Below the pieces are notes generated by a model. That model saw nothing but the letters and a program-made list of their open reading frames with translations. It had not been told where the DNA came from and ran no database searches. A stretch of DNA of 64,000 nt from positions 5,425,993 to 5,489,992 of the forward strand of contig CM033109.1 of assembly GCA_019321725.1 (NCBI GenBank), read 5' to 3'. The stretch's first letter is position 1. Each line of letters starts with the position of its first letter. The position numbers were made by a program, and so were the translations under genes. The DNA is from Paulownia fortunei. Lineage: Eukaryota; Streptophyta; Magnoliopsida; Lamiales; Paulowniaceae. Positions 13,001 through 26,128 of the stretch are shown here, piece by piece.

Positions 13001-13664
13001 ATTGTCTTGAAGATGTGGTAAACTGGCATATATTTAACTTTTAGTCAAGAAAAATTAGTTTGATCTGTTGATCAATCTCATTTAAACACTAGCTTAATAG
13101 GAAAGCATTTTCTGGCACTGCTATTTAGGAAAAACTTAATTGTAACAGGAGATGATTATTAATAGGCAAAAACTTTGAGATTTTGAAAAATAAATCTTTG
13201 GGGCCTCTTTTAAGTTTCCATGTCTGACAAAATGTTACTCTTGGAACAGCATTCATGATTATATGTTTGAGGAGAGCATCTGCCTTCTTCTAAGAGCTTC
13301 ATGGTTTAAGCCTTTGGTTGAAGTGGAACAAGAGGAGGTGGACAAAGTAGAAGAAAATTATTTTGACGATGAGGAAGAAGATCTAGATGACTTTTATTTA
13401 GGTAGTTCCTCGGGTCTGCGCATTGGTAATCGACGATGGGGAGACAATGGATATGTTAGGGCAGGAAGACAAGAAGCAAGGCCAATTCATCGCCCTTACA
13501 TCCATGATTCCGGTGCTGGTCCATCTCGTCAGCCTAAGAAGAAAGAGACTCCTGATAAAGAACTAGTTGGCCGGCGTGCAAAAAGGGCTTTGAAGCGCGA
13601 AGCTGCTGACAAGGCTGCAGCAGCAAAGCATCAGCAACATTTGGTGAGGTTGGGTCGCAAGTAG
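10029..13664 (+). CDS. Small RING-finger (C3HC4-type) protein, probable E3 ubiquitin ligase
   Basis: Four exons join in frame: 10029-10100, 10697-10863, 12319-12423 and 13250-13664, giving 228 aa. Each junction is GT-AG. The start ATG begins MSATIEIV and is the first in frame. The RING finger is split across exons 2 and 3. It starts with CAICLN, continues through GCEHAYC (the Cys completed over the intron) and VTCILRW, and ends at CPQCK; this is the pattern of an E2-recruiting ubiquitin ligase. Exon 4 holds an acidic run (about DDEEEDLDDF) followed by a basic, alanine- and lysine-rich tail ending LVRLGRK. There is no signal peptide or membrane segment, so it is probably cytosolic or nuclear. 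Substrates cannot be guessed. Similar plant proteins are annotated only as RING/U-box superfamily. The gene model is strong; the biological role is unknown. Confidence 0.88.
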
Positions 13665-14438
13665 ATCTGATTGCAGTGAAGAAAACTTCACAGAGCCTGG
13701 GTCCAGGCACTTTGTACAGTATATCTATGCCTTCGTGAAATAAGGCTGCTGGATGTTGGATTTGAAGCAATGGGCTGTGTCATTTTATTGCCTTGCCCTT
13801 TGCTGTCGCACCAAAATGTAGTTGCTGTTGTACTGTTCATTTATACCTGTAAACTAGATCTAATGTTAGATTCCTCTTTCTAATTTCATTTTTCAGCATC
13901 TGATATTATGATTGACTGTTGGAGAGTATCATTCTGAAGTAATTGTGATTATAACTACTTGGTTGCCAGTATCAACCACAAAACCTCAGTGGAGAAGTCC
14001 ACATAATTGCCGTTATTATTAGAATTTTCGTTTCCAACTGTTAATCAAAAGGTTCAACATTATAGGAGTGGGCATGCTTTGTCTTTCAAAATGATGTAGC
14101 ATTTCTTGCATTGACATTGAGACATGCAGCATGCGAGCAATAAACATTTGACATGGTGGTAGTGGGATTGATGAGATAAATATCAGAGTCTTCAAGTTTT
14201 GGAGAGCAAGGGAGAAAGGTGGTACTGAATAATGAAGATGGGGCCTTTATGGGGCCTCCATTGCCTTTAGTGGAGCAAGTTTTGATCGCAGGAAAGTGGG
14301 AATAAGCTGCATTGTCAAGCAAAGCGAATTCACCATCTCTACCAAACCATATACTATCTCACATCATCATTCTCTTTATTTTCCATTCTTTCTCACCTAC
14401 TGCTGACCTCCACTTGTCTTCTTGTACAATGATCTTGT

Positions 14439-14493
<55 letters not shown>

Positions 14494-14757
14494 AGTCACT
14501 CCAACTCCCACTTTATTATACTGCTCCTTGTTTTCCTTCCAAGTCATGTTCATATGTTGATTTTTGCGAGTCTCTCTTAGAATTTCCTCTGGGAATTTTG
14601 GGTTCAGTAAAGTTTCCCTCAACCATCTTAGTTTCTAATCATTTTCTTTGACTAAAGAAATCCTGTTTACTCGGTTTCTTGATCTGTGTGATCTCTCCGG
14701 CCAGTCCCATCCCTGACATAAAAAATTCTGAAACTTCTCTTTTCAGAATCTGAATAC
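13665..14757. other. Intergenic spacer with 3' UTR of the RING gene and 5' leader of the C2 gene
   Basis: About 250 bases after 13664 are probably the RING 3' UTR. The stretch from about 14360 to 14757 is pyrimidine-rich, contains the CT/CA microsatellite and leads directly into the C2 gene, so it is probably that gene's promoter and leader. No further coding frame is supported. Confidence 0.55.
14441..14494. repeat. Compound (CT)n(CA)n microsatellite
   Basis: About fourteen CT units pass directly into about thirteen CA units, some 265 bases upstream of the C2-domain gene start codon. CT tracts are common in plant core promoters and leaders, so this one may lie in the 5' UTR. Confidence 0.95.
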
Positions 14758-16044
14758 ATGAACATGGATTCCTTCAGTAAGGCATCTCAATTCATCTACA
14801 ACCCGAATGCGAATCCAGAATCTGAAGATGCCTTTTCAGGGATTCTTGAAATCCATGTTCATCATGCCAGGAACATTCACAACATATGCATCTATGACAA
14901 CCAGGATGTCTACGCGAAATTCTCGCTCACCTATAATCCCGACGAGACTCTCTCCACGAGGATCATCAATGGCGGGGGGAAGAACCCGGAATTCAATGAA
15001 GACTTGATCATGAAAATCCACCAGGTGGATGCTGTTCTGAAATGCGAAATATGGATGCTGAGCAGAGCAAAGAATTACATGGATGATCAGCTTCTTGGAT
15101 TTGCTTTAGTCCCAATTTCTTCTGTTTTTGGTACAGGAAAAGTGACCCAAGATTTTGATCTTTCATCCACTGACTTGTTTCACTCCCCAGCTGGTACCAT
15201 CAAATTGTCACTTTCTTTGAATGCAAAAACTCCCCTCAATCCCCTGGCTGTTTCTTTTTCTGATTCAGTGGTTGATTCCTCTGCAACTTCTGAACTTTTG
15301 TTGGATAAAAAGATCCCTGAAGAGTACTGCAGGATAGAATTTCCAGACATAAACGTAGCTAACGAAAACCAGCAGATGGTTTCAGAATACTTTGCGAAAA
15401 ATAGGACCCTTTTGAGGCCATGGCTGGAAAAGCCTGATGGCTCGTTTCTCCATCTCGGGGCTGCACCAGACGTACCTGTCGAAGACTATGAGATGGCTGG
15501 TAACTCCTCATACGAATACCGGGCTGATTCAATATCTCCAGATGGAAGCATCCAAAACTCTGGTTTTCTCAGTTCCACCATGACAAGCTTGAGCGATGAT
15601 CGAAATTCTGCTGATTCAATGGAGAAAAAAAGCCGTATGTTTACAGATTTTTCGACATCCCCTGATGATAATGCATCACCAATCATTGCGGAAACTCCCA
15701 CTTCAAAGAAGAAAAGTGAATCTCAGGAGGAAAATGAGCCCAATTTCTCAGGAAAAGAAGAGGAAAGCAACAAAAAACTGAATAAACATCCTGTCAGTTT
15801 AGTGAGAAACGTTAAGCTTGAGGCCGAGGAATCGGCAATGCAGCAACAGATAGTGGATATGTACATGAGGAGCATGCAGCAATTCACAGAGTCTCTGGCC
15901 AAAATGAAGCTTCCTATGGATTTGGATAAGCCTCATGCTGATGATCAGGGGGATGTAATTCAGAACCCTGACAAGAAAATAGAGATTGAGAAGAAGAAAA
16001 AGGACAATTCCAGGGTGTTTTATGGTAGCAGGGCTTTTTTCTAG
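14758..16044 (+). CDS. C2-domain (calcium/lipid-binding) protein
   Basis: A single open frame of 428 aa without introns. A second ATG two codons in (MDSFSK) is an equally plausible start. Residues about 29-152 form a C2 domain: EIHVHHARNIHN begins strand 1, then DNQDVYAKF, a FNEDL turn, and DDQLLGFALVPIS near the end. Several acidic loop residues (DNQD, NPDE, MDDQ) could ligate calcium, but I cannot confirm a full set. After the domain come a low-complexity acidic and serine-rich middle region and a conserved C-terminal helix (AMQQQIVDMYMRSMQQFTESLAKMKL). There is no transmembrane segment. C2 proteins dock to membranes through phospholipids, often calcium-dependently; the specific role of this subfamily is not established to my knowledge. 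The family call is secure. Confidence 0.88.
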   Translation: MNMDSFSKASQFIYNPNANPESEDAFSGILEIHVHHARNIHNICIYDNQDVYAKFSLTYNPDETLSTRIINGGGKNPEFNEDLIMKIHQVDAVLKCEIWMLSRAKNYMDDQLLGFALVPISSVFGTGKVTQDFDLSSTDLFHSPAGTIKLSLSLNAKTPLNPLAVSFSDSVVDSSATSELLLDKKIPEEYCRIEFPDINVANENQQMVSEYFAKNRTLLRPWLEKPDGSFLHLGAAPDVPVEDYEMAGNSSYEYRADSISPDGSIQNSGFLSSTMTSLSDDRNSADSMEKKSRMFTDFSTSPDDNASPIIAETPTSKKKSESQEENEPNFSGKEEESNKKLNKHPVSLVRNVKLEAEESAMQQQIVDMYMRSMQQFTESLAKMKLPMDLDKPHADDQGDVIQNPDKKIEIEKKKKDNSRVFYGSRAFF

Positions 16045-18336
16045 CAGAAACTTGAGGTTGAAAGTTCCATGGAATTGCTACTGGCTGAGCTTCATTGCCA
16101 TGGTTTTGTTCAGTTGCCACCATTAACGTTTTTAATTTATGTTGATTTAGCTTTGAGTGATTTTCCAGTTTTTAATCTGTAGAATAACTGGAATAAGTAC
16201 TGCTTTAGTCCATAGACATCTCTAACAACAAAGGATGTTCTTGAAATATCCAATGCTGTACTTGTTTGTGGCCATGTTTGTTTCTATTCATGAAACTGGT
16301 TGCATCTCCATTGTTATTGAAGTTAACTTCTTAAACAATTTTGATTAAAATCTTCACTTATATCAATTTAATGCAAAACTTTTAATTTCACTCAAGAATC
16401 AGAGTTGAAATATTGAAAAACTTTTCTCAAACCGAAAGAAATAAGTAAACACCAAGGCAGTTCAATAATGTTAAGAAAAATATTTTCCTTTCTTTAAAAA
16501 ATAATATTTTGTACTTCTCTTTTTTTTTTAATTTTTTTTCCATCAAAATTTATGATTTTTAGTAAAGTCTAGAAGTAGAAACAGAGTAGCGACTCTAGAA
16601 ATGAAAACAGTTGGCAGGTTTGGAAGAAGTTATAGTCGTTGAAAAGAAAAACCAAGGTCGCATTTATTGGAGCATTATATTTTCTACTTTGCAATTTATT
16701 GCCTCATGTCAAAAGTTTTATTCATCCCAATAATTGTACAAAAATATTTATTTTATAGATCAAATGTCAACTTGTATTTAACAAATTAGTTATCTTAAGT
16801 CATAGGCCAATAACTACTCTTCGTTTGCTCACCAATTTATTTATTTATTTTTTCTCTGTTTTATTTATTTTTCTCTTTTAACTAAATAAAAAGAGATTGC
16901 ATCGATGATTTTTCTGAATTTTAATTTAATTTGTGACAAAATTGAATTCTTTTTTTTTTTTGACAAATCATTAAATTGATCGTTATTGATGGACACTTCA
17001 AAATTTAAACATCATATAAAAACTTAAAAAAATGAATTAAACCAAACTAGGTCTATTTACAAACCAATTATGGATGAATTTTGATTTGTGCCGCATTTTC
17101 GTTGAGTTCATTGTATTTTATTTCGTTTTGTCTTTTATATTAGAATATATGTTAAGTACATGTTTCCTACATTAAAATGCAAGCTAAGTACATAAATTTG
17201 ATTCATATTAAAATAATTCAAAAAGAATGATTTACTACTAGATAGACACTAAATTTAAATTATTATATTTTCGTAAAAAAAATTAATAGTTTTTTTGATT
17301 TAGAATTACAAAAAAAGGAAAAAAAACGTTTAGTAAAATATTTAATTCTCACTGTCTTACAAAAATAAATAAAATTTCAAGAGACACTATTTTAATTTCA
17401 ATATCATTTATTATGTAAATACTACTAAATGTCTGTAGTTGACTACGATTTGGTATAACTGGACAGCTGTCTTTAATTATAGTAATGACCTATATTGTTA
17501 TGGAATAAACATAAATTGTATATAAATTTTTATTTATCAGTAATTTCTCTGTAAGGAAGACGACAATTATTGGTGATGATAATATTATTCTTTGTATTAA
17601 AAACTCCAGGGATCTCCGCGTATAAGTCTGAAGCCACTGTTGGAAAAACGTTGACATCAAACTTCTTTCATTACGTGTACCGTATCTGTATCTGTATCTG
17701 TCTTGCCCTTTATTGTTTCGTCTGTTCTGTTTTGGTCCGTCTCCTTCTCCGCTGGTATATTCGTAGATCTGTACTCTACTTGTTTCATATTTACTGCAGA
17801 GTTTCATGGTACAATTTTTTCACAATATCCTTTTCTTATGGTTCACGCAATATCCATATTAATATACTATATGACTTATAACAGTACCTGGGCATGTTTG
17901 TTTGTGTTTTTTGTTTGGGCTGATTGATCAAATTAATAATATTTCAGGCCCCTTTTCTTGTAATTTGTTGTCAGGTCATATTGTGAACTGGGCAGTGGAT
18001 TTTCTGCCAAGGGATGCTGTACCCTTTTTTTGTGGAGCTGAAACTATCTTTGTGGCTTGGTATTTTTTTTTTTTAAATTTGTGTGTGTTTTATGATGTTT
18101 TTTGACAAGAAGAGAAGTTAAAATATTTCAATTCCTTGTGCCTTTTGTATCTTCAGGGGAAATTTTGCCATGAGGTGCAATCTTTTTGCTAAAACTGAAT
18201 TTTGGGTCTGGTGAATCACAGGAGGGGTTTGGAGTTTTGGTTTCGTTTGGAAAGAAAATTGTAGATTGAGGAATTGTGTTTTGGGTTGACCTTGAAAATA
18301 TAAAGTAGTTTGATTGGATTTTCAGTTTAAGGAGAA
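16045..18336. other. Intergenic DNA and 5' leader of the HPAT gene
   Basis: The first 250 bases or so look like the 3' UTR of the C2 gene. From about 16.4 to 17.5 kb the sequence is very AT-rich with A and T homopolymers and no coding signal. From about 17.55 kb base composition becomes more even; this part probably contains the promoter and leader of the HPAT gene, possibly with a leader intron. The short frames here match nothing I know. Confidence 0.5.
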
Positions 18337-21300
18337 ATGATTGCGAGGAAGAACATGGGGCGTGCGTCGCCCCTTTTGTTGGTTTTATTGGCTCTTGGTT
18401 TCTTCTTTGCAACATATAATTTGTTGGTTTTGGTGATGCACAAGGCTAGCAGGAGTGTTACAGTAGAGTTGAATGATCCTATTATTAGTAGGCCCGATGG
18501 GCTGAGTGGGGGAGGTGGTGCAAAATTCCACGTTGTGCTGACAGCCACTGATGCACCTTATAGCAAATGGCAATGCCGGATTATGTACTATTGGTACAAG
18601 AAAATGAAAGATGTGCCTGGATCGGATATGGGAGGTTTTACTCGGGTTTTGCATTCGGGAAACCCTGATAATTTGATGGAGGAGATCCCTACCATTGTTG
18701 TGGATCCTCTTCCAGAAGGGCTTGATCGGGTGAGCACTGACTATCTGTTAGTTTGCATGTATTTTGCTTATAAGTATGGAGTTCTGAACTTTGCACTAGA
18801 GTGATGTGGTCTAAATTTTGTGTGCAAGTGTTTTACGTTTTCATAATCATCACGTTTACTGTTATAGTCCGCAGGGCTCAAAATGTTGTAAATTTTTTGT
18901 AATGTCTTTGGCACCTTCCTGAATGTCAGGCTGAAAAATAGGTCACACTTGTAGTAAGAATAGTTTTAGCCTTGGTTTTTACACAACAGCATCTCCTCCT
19001 CTGCTCATAATTCATACTTATGCATGTTATTAAAGCTGTGTGAATTGAATAGTTGCACCTTTCCCCCACCTTCCATGCTACGATCCACTGTTAGGGTTGC
19101 TGTTGCTTTGATCTGATCCTTGTCTGCAGGCTTCTGGATATTTCAAGCATAAATATGATATCTGCTATTGGGTATCTCTTTCCTTTGAATAATGATAAAT
19201 CCCAGTAGGTAGTAATTATCTGATCCAGATGCATGGTGTACTCTGATAAACATGTGACAAGTTCAACTAATGAATATCTGGACAACCAGATTTTTTAAAC
19301 TAATGAAAAAAAGTTTTCTCTCTCAGGCATGCTGGTCTAATGAAAAATTTGGACCAGAAGAAAATTCTCTTCATCTGAAAATTATAGCACTTATCAAATC
19401 AGAGTGAATATGGTTTAGAAAGTTGAGATTTTGACCCTCATTTTATCCCAAAGGTCCAGCTTCATCTTACCAGAGACAGCATGATGTCAGATAGGTATAT
19501 GAAATTAATTGTGGCATGTTATTTGAACATCTATGATGTGGTAGTATTAAGTTTTATTTTGTACTTGAAGCTTTTTGTTCAAGATTTAACTAGCTATTCT
19601 GTGCTCACTGGGCATTTATTTTCCAAGTGCTCATCCAGCTGATGTTGCACTCAGTGGTATAAAACTTATGGCTCTCACTGTGGAATTAGGTGTATCCTAA
19701 TATTTGGCTTGGTTCAAAATTTAATGAATAAACAAAAAGGGTGTTCAGCATTCGGAAGATGCACTCACCAGACTCTCACTTTAGTATGATGATCAGTTAC
19801 AGTTAGCAAGACGAATAAAGAAACTGGAATACTTTCGTCATGTCAACAGAACCCTATATATCAGTGATTTGATGTTTAAAAACTTTCAAAAAAATTCGCT
19901 GAAGTGGTTGCATGTTTTCTACAGTATTATTGTTTTGCTTGCAACTCTTTCTGCTCCACTTCAACGGTTCTATTTACTTGGCGCGTTGTGTTTAAATGTT
20001 GCAACAGGGTTACATTGTTTTAAATAGACCTTGGGCGTTTGTGCAGTGGCTGGAGAAAGCCATAATTGAGGAAGAGTATGTTCTCCTGCTTGAGCCTCAG
20101 AAGTCTCTCTCTAATTGTATAATCTAAATCCTTGGTCATGCTATTGCCGATGCAGATACATTCTAATGGCAGAACCTGATCACATATTTGTTAATCCGTT
20201 GCCAAATTTGGCTCATGGAGATCATCCAGCTGCATTCCCCTTTTTCTACATAAAACCAGCAGATAATGAGAAAATTATAAGAAAATATTATCCTGAAGAT
20301 AAAGGTCCAGTGACCAATGTTGATCCAATTGGCAATTCTCCTGTAATTATCAAGAAGGTATGGTCTTGGTTTTCATCTAGATGTCTTATTGATGTGGCTG
20401 CAAATGATTTTCTTGCTGCTTCAAGCATGTAACTAGCTCTAAACAAATACCAAGATGTAAAGCATGATAGTTCATCCATAAGTATGCAAAATTGTACTTA
20501 CATCCATGAACTATGAGGGATAAGCCCTTGCTTCTTTGGACAGTGTTTACTGTTAGTCAACCTAAGGGTCAGGGGGCATTGTTGTTGCTTACCTTCTGAT
20601 GGAGAAAATATGTATAAGAGAAAGTTTGCAATCTTTCCCTCAATTTTTTTCAGCCTCAGGAATTGTGAAAATCTGGCCAAATACTTCACTCTTTTGTTCG
20701 TATCATAGAGGAGTAGTAAATGCTTGTTCTAGACATTCTCAGTTTCTGATTAGCCTTAGTCAAGGGGCAATATAATTGAGGAAAAGAAAGGCAAAGACGA
20801 CAAACAAGGGTGCCAGGAAAACAGGTGTGGAAATACAAGAATCCAAAATCTGAGCTTGAACTAATAGTCGTCCTGCTTGACCCATCCCCTCGCAGACCCT
20901 TTTCACCTACCCTCTATCTCTCTTCAAAAGTGATTTGTAATATTGTCAGATGTGGACTTATGTCTTTCTCTAAAGTTAAGTCCCAGTAGGTTGCCATCTC
21001 GAGGCCTTTTTTTTAGCTGTTTTCTAGATCCTTTAGGAGTTATTGTGTATTGCAGTGTATGGGATAATCTCCTATATCCTGATATGCATTGCCTGTGTTG
21101 ATAAATCGACTTTACCTACCTCTGTATATCTCTCAAAATCGGTTCCTCAAAAGCCTTCGCTCTCTCTCCCTCAGTCAAACAAGTGGGAGAGGGAACAAAA
21201 TGGTGGAGATATTGTTAATGGGTTTACAGTAGCTCTCTGACATCATTTTGGTTTCTAGTTTTCTCATTCTTTTGTTTTTCATTTTCCTATTAAAATGTTC

Positions 21301-24300
21301 TAGAGTATTACTTATCACTTTTGCGTTGAGAAGAGTAAATGGTGTCTTGTCTAGTGAACACCCTATCAACTGAGAAATTCATCAACAGGCATAATAATTA
21401 TTACCCATGGGAAAAGACTTTCCTTGCAAAATCAAATTAGAACTTTTGAAAGAATGAGTTCCAAAAGTTATGCATCCGCACATTTATATTTTTGCCGAAT
21501 TCTATCGGAAACTTCACACATTCTCAGTATTTGACTCTTGCAGTTCTATATGCCTGGTCTTCGTGTTGCCTCATATCTGTTTACTTTTACATTGTTGTAC
21601 AAATCTTATTGGTGCAGTTGATTTTGGAGAAAATTGCACCTACATGGATGAATGTGTCCTTGCGGATGAAAGATGATCCAGAGACTGATAAGGCTTTTGG
21701 CTGGGTTCTAGAAATGTACGTGGGGTTCTAAACAAGTTATGCATGGTTGTGTTTTAACTGGTGAATTTTGAGAAACGTTGTGGGTCAAACATTGACTTTG
21801 ATTTGTCTATCATTTCTCCGTATGATAGGTATGGGTATGCAGTTGCATCTGCTTTGCATGGAGTGCGGCATATTCTTCGTAAGGACTTCATGCTACAGGT
21901 CTGCTTGATTGCTGTTGAAGACCCTTGTATTTTCTTATTTCTTCATCGTATCACCAATTTAATGATAATATTTGTTCTTTTAGCCCCCATGGGACTTGGA
22001 AGTTGGCAAGAAGTTCATCATTCATTATACATATGGATGTGATTACAACATGAAGGTAAAATGATTTCTACTGATTCTTGTAATTGATTTATATTGGAAT
22101 CTGGTAACCTCATGCTTTCATCTAAACACTTCTACCTTCTGCATTTTTTTGAGATAGGAAGTACATAATTTTTCTTTTTCCTTCCATTTTTATTTTCCTA
22201 AATAAAGATGCTCTGCTAATTGGAAATTTAACAGGGAGAATTAACTTATGGTAAGATTGGAGAATGGAGATTTGACAAGAGATCTCACCTTCGTGGTCCT
22301 CCCCAAGAAATCTTTCCCTACCTCCTCAAGGTGTTCCTGAAAGTGTGGTATGTTTTCTAATTACCATCACTTCTTGTTATTGCCACTGTGCGGAAGTTAT
22401 ATAATGCCCAGTTTGTAGAATCTAAAACAGTTGGGTCTACTTTTCATGCAATTTTATATTATTTGCTCTCCGTTTATGGATTCCACTTCCAGGAAAAATC
22501 TAAGTGATAAACCAGATCAATTTTCCTGCTCAATTGTCTAGGATATAATTTGCTTCTCATTTCTCTTTTGTCTTAGTCCCATCATCCTTTAAACTCATGA
22601 CATAGCTATGATTATAGCCACTAAGAATAACTTGAATCTGACTGTCTTCATTTGGTTATTTTGCTAATATTAGTACAACCATATAGGCTGACATCTAACT
22701 TGGTTGTAACTCATATTCTGTCCATGTAAGAAGTCCAATAATATAGATCGGAGGGAAAAAAGTAAGAGAAACTAAAATATAATTTCCAGGGTTTGTTCCA
22801 ATGACTCAGAAGTACGTACCGTGCTTGTTACCATTACAGCATAAGGATAAAGAAATCTTCTTGGTGCAACAACCAACTTATAGGAGTGCATTCTTGTTAG
22901 ACGAGAAGAGATTTGGCATTATTATTAGTTTCAAGACCATTTCACTATGCACAAATTTTGAATGTTGACTATAGAAGTCATCATTGTCGTTTAATGTGTT
23001 TTGGGGTATCCAAATTCTCATATATTGAGTGACATAATTGGAATATGGGTTGTAATTCGTGAGCATTTTGGGCTTTCCAAATTCTCATATATGGGTAGTA
23101 ATTGTAGATCATTTGTCATATTTAGCTGTAAAATTTTGCCTATCTATGATAAAAAGTATATTAGTCTGTCTTGACTCTTAAACAATGTTGAGTGGCTCAT
23201 TCTATATTGAGCGACATAGTTGGAGTCTGCACTTTGGAGACGTATTACTCTTTCTTATCTTTAAGTTGGAATCAAGAGGAGGGATGACACATCAGCTACT
23301 TGTAGTTACTATAAATACTAGAAAAGTGATCACATGTATAAGCTAATTTTCGTATTAGGAATTTGCTTTTTGTTATTAGTCACTTATAAAGCAGCAAAAG
23401 CATTTCAGATAAATCGACGACATAGTAAACTATATAATCAGTTATCATTATCAACAAGATAATATTATCAGTCATGCGAAATTCACCAATTTAAGTGCTT
23501 TCAACAAATAAGTGATAAAATGTGCTTTTCCAAACCCAAATTTAAAGCCATAACGGTCCACTTGCTTCAATTTTAAACTAATATGTTTCCCTAATTAATA
23601 ATGGAGTTTCTTCCAATTACGGGACAAAATATGATGAATCTTTGAAGGCATAAGGAGTCATTTGCGCGTATACACTTTTTAGCAACATTTCCATTCCTAT
23701 AATATGTCCATTGAGTGTGTAGATTACAACTCCAGATTCTTATATTAATCACAAATCAAATATGATGTTTTTAGAATTGAGAATTTATTTGTCCAAGATA
23801 TAAAGCTAGTTAACAATATTGTTGTAAAGGAGATGATGGAAATTTATACAATTTCAGTTACACAAATACTAAAAAATTGTACCCAATTTATTCAACTCAA
23901 GTATAATTGCATTGTAGCATCATGTCAATCACTTCGTGGTAATTCTCCCATTTAAGATGCAGTAGTGTTGTTAATATACCTTTACCAGTAATTCTGCTTG
24001 CATCTTGTTCCTCTGATTGCTCTCTGAACAGATGGATGTTCCTATGTGAAAAAGCAATGGAAAAGAAATACAGAAGCTGTTTTTATGCGCCTCTCTGCAT
24101 GCATTTTCTTTAATATCTAACATGTGATAATACTATAAGAGCCCATGGTTTATGGCCTTGTGGCAATCTCTGCGCGCAGAAACCTCCAAAAATTCCAAAA
24201 AAAATTCTATAGCTTGCTATTCTCCAGGTGACATTGTTGAGTGAAGGTATAAAAAGATAAGATGAAATTGAAATTAGCTACAGTTGTATTAAATACGTAA

Positions 24301-24375
24301 CCGTGTCTGCAGGTGAGGCTCGTCAAAGCAGTGAATGAGGCAAGTGCAAACATTCCTAGCTGGGACACACAGTAA
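18337..24375 (+). CDS. HPAT: Hydroxyproline O-arabinosyltransferase, with an apparent frameshift in exon 7
   Basis: Eight exons: 18337-18729, 20008-20075, 20156-20357, 21618-21715, 21829-21898, 21984-22055, 22235-22347 and 24313-24375. The protein is a Golgi type II enzyme that adds the first arabinose to hydroxyproline in extensins and secreted peptides. The N terminus (MIARKNMGRA) leads into one membrane anchor at about residues 11-33. The catalytic region follows with FHVVLTATDAPYSKWQCRI, a MAEPDHIF acidic motif, FGWVLEMYGYA and CDYNMKGELTYGKIGEWRFD. Exons 1-6 join in frame without strain. In exon 7, after HLRGPP, the running frame loses the conserved RNLSLPP...GVPESV segment, which is present one base out of phase. 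With that offset, exon 8 joins in phase and ends NIPSWDTQ. So one base is missing near 22301-22304 relative to the family. It is closest to the HPAT1/2 type; which paralogue is unclear. Confidence 0.88.
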
Positions 24376-25050
24376 ATACCGGCTGAGATTTATGCTTTGC
24401 TTTGGATCATTTGGAAGCTTGAAGATCTGACGTACAACACTTTTTTCTGGAGTTCCTTGTTTTTGCGGCCTTCATAATGGTTAAATACACGAATATGAAG
24501 TAATGAGAAACAATACACAATAGAAGAAGATATGGCTTTTGTCGAAATCCTTTTCTGAGGCCTCTAACATCAATACAAAGAAGTTTCATTCTTTTGTGCA
24601 AATATGTTCCTGTAGCATTTTTTTGTACTCTGCTTGCTTGAAAGCTTTGAAATTAAACTCATGCACAGGGTAATGCAACAAAATGAATTGCATTTAGAGT
24701 TTTAAGGTGTAACAGAGAGTTCGACTATCCAATTGCTATACATGCTAACCCCGTGCCCCTGAACAAATTCTGAGTTTCAAGATTTTGAAATCAAGATCAA
24801 GTAGATTTACTGATTTCTTGCTACTAATTATAGTGCATGCAGTTTGTTTTCATCAACTAAATTCATTTAAGTATTGCAGAAACCACAAATCTTGTGAACA
24901 GTTGAAAGGTGGGATAGCCTTCTGTCTTCCTTTCATTCATGTTTGCCCAACAATAATTGGTGAGTCATATACTAATATCTTGTTTTTACACTTCATAGAT
25001 TGCGCAACAAGAAGCGCTATTTTGGTGTCAAATTGTTCTATTTGAGGCTT
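24376..25050. other. Convergent 3' region between HPAT and NPC2
   Basis: The two genes face each other with 675 bases between their stop codons. This spacer must hold both 3' UTRs. No additional coding frame or RNA gene is recognisable. Confidence 0.6.
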
Positions 25051-26086
25051 TTATGATCTTGTTGACAGAGAGGGTCTCATTTTCACAATTTGTTCTTCAT
25101 CAACCCCCATCCTTTTAGCGGTAAAACCTGCTTCAAAGAAGCTTTTTACAGCATTCTCCATGTATTCTTTCCCTTCCCTGACAGTCATATTCTTCCCAAT
25201 CTTTCCAGGGTAACTTGTCAAGATATCATCTCCTTTCAGAACTGCTGCAAGTTGTATCAGCTCTTGTTGAAATTCACTTACTTTGGCATCTTCATTTGCA
25301 TCTCCCTGCCTAATTTTAACTGGAGTAGGGAGTTGCTCTGTGTGAACAACATAAAAAAGAAAAGAGAAACAATGAATTTAAACATTAGGCCCTGAAAAAA
25401 GAGGCAAATTATTAGCTTGAAATTACAAGAAGTTAGCATTGACTAACCAGGGCAATCAATTCTGGGCTCACTGAGCGTTTGGAGAATGCCTTCAAAGGTG
25501 CCTGCCCATTCCTCTCTCTTTGTAAGAGGAGGCGATGACAGGTTGAAGATCTTCCTCACTGTTGCTGGAATTGAAGAATGCTCGTATTCTGACGTCGGAG
25601 AAGGTGAGCCTTTAGGGCCATGAACAACTGCAGCATTTTCAAAATGTCAATTTTATTGATTGCAGATATGATGTTTGCCAAATAAGCCAATGTGTTATTC
25701 CTGAATTAGTATTCCACAGTAACTAACAAGCTTGCAAGTATGCATAAACACACAAGCATTTCATATTCCTGAACTATAAATTGTTCTGAGCTTCAGAATT
25801 CATATTGATAAGGTCCTGATTGCGCAAATGACAAGATTTTTTGCTGTGTGTACAGCTTTCTGTTTATTTGATTTTATTATTCTTGAGGACCACTTCCCAT
25901 GATCAAAGCAAGAACAAACATAAACACATGTGCCTCCATTTTCAAACTCCAACCACCGCATTCAACATTAGGCGGTGGAAAGATAAGGGGAAGCTTAATT
26001 GATGAATCCATGCCCCAAAAGTAGTGTGAAATGGTGGAAACAGCTTAGGTACTAGGCAGGCCAAATGCCATTAAATGAGGCTTGAC

Positions 26087-26128
<42 letters not shown>

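Noticed and set aside
24785..25395. + strand frames opposite NPC2 exon 4
   Set aside because: The - strand reads as a conserved NPC C terminus that joins in phase, so the + frames are shadows.
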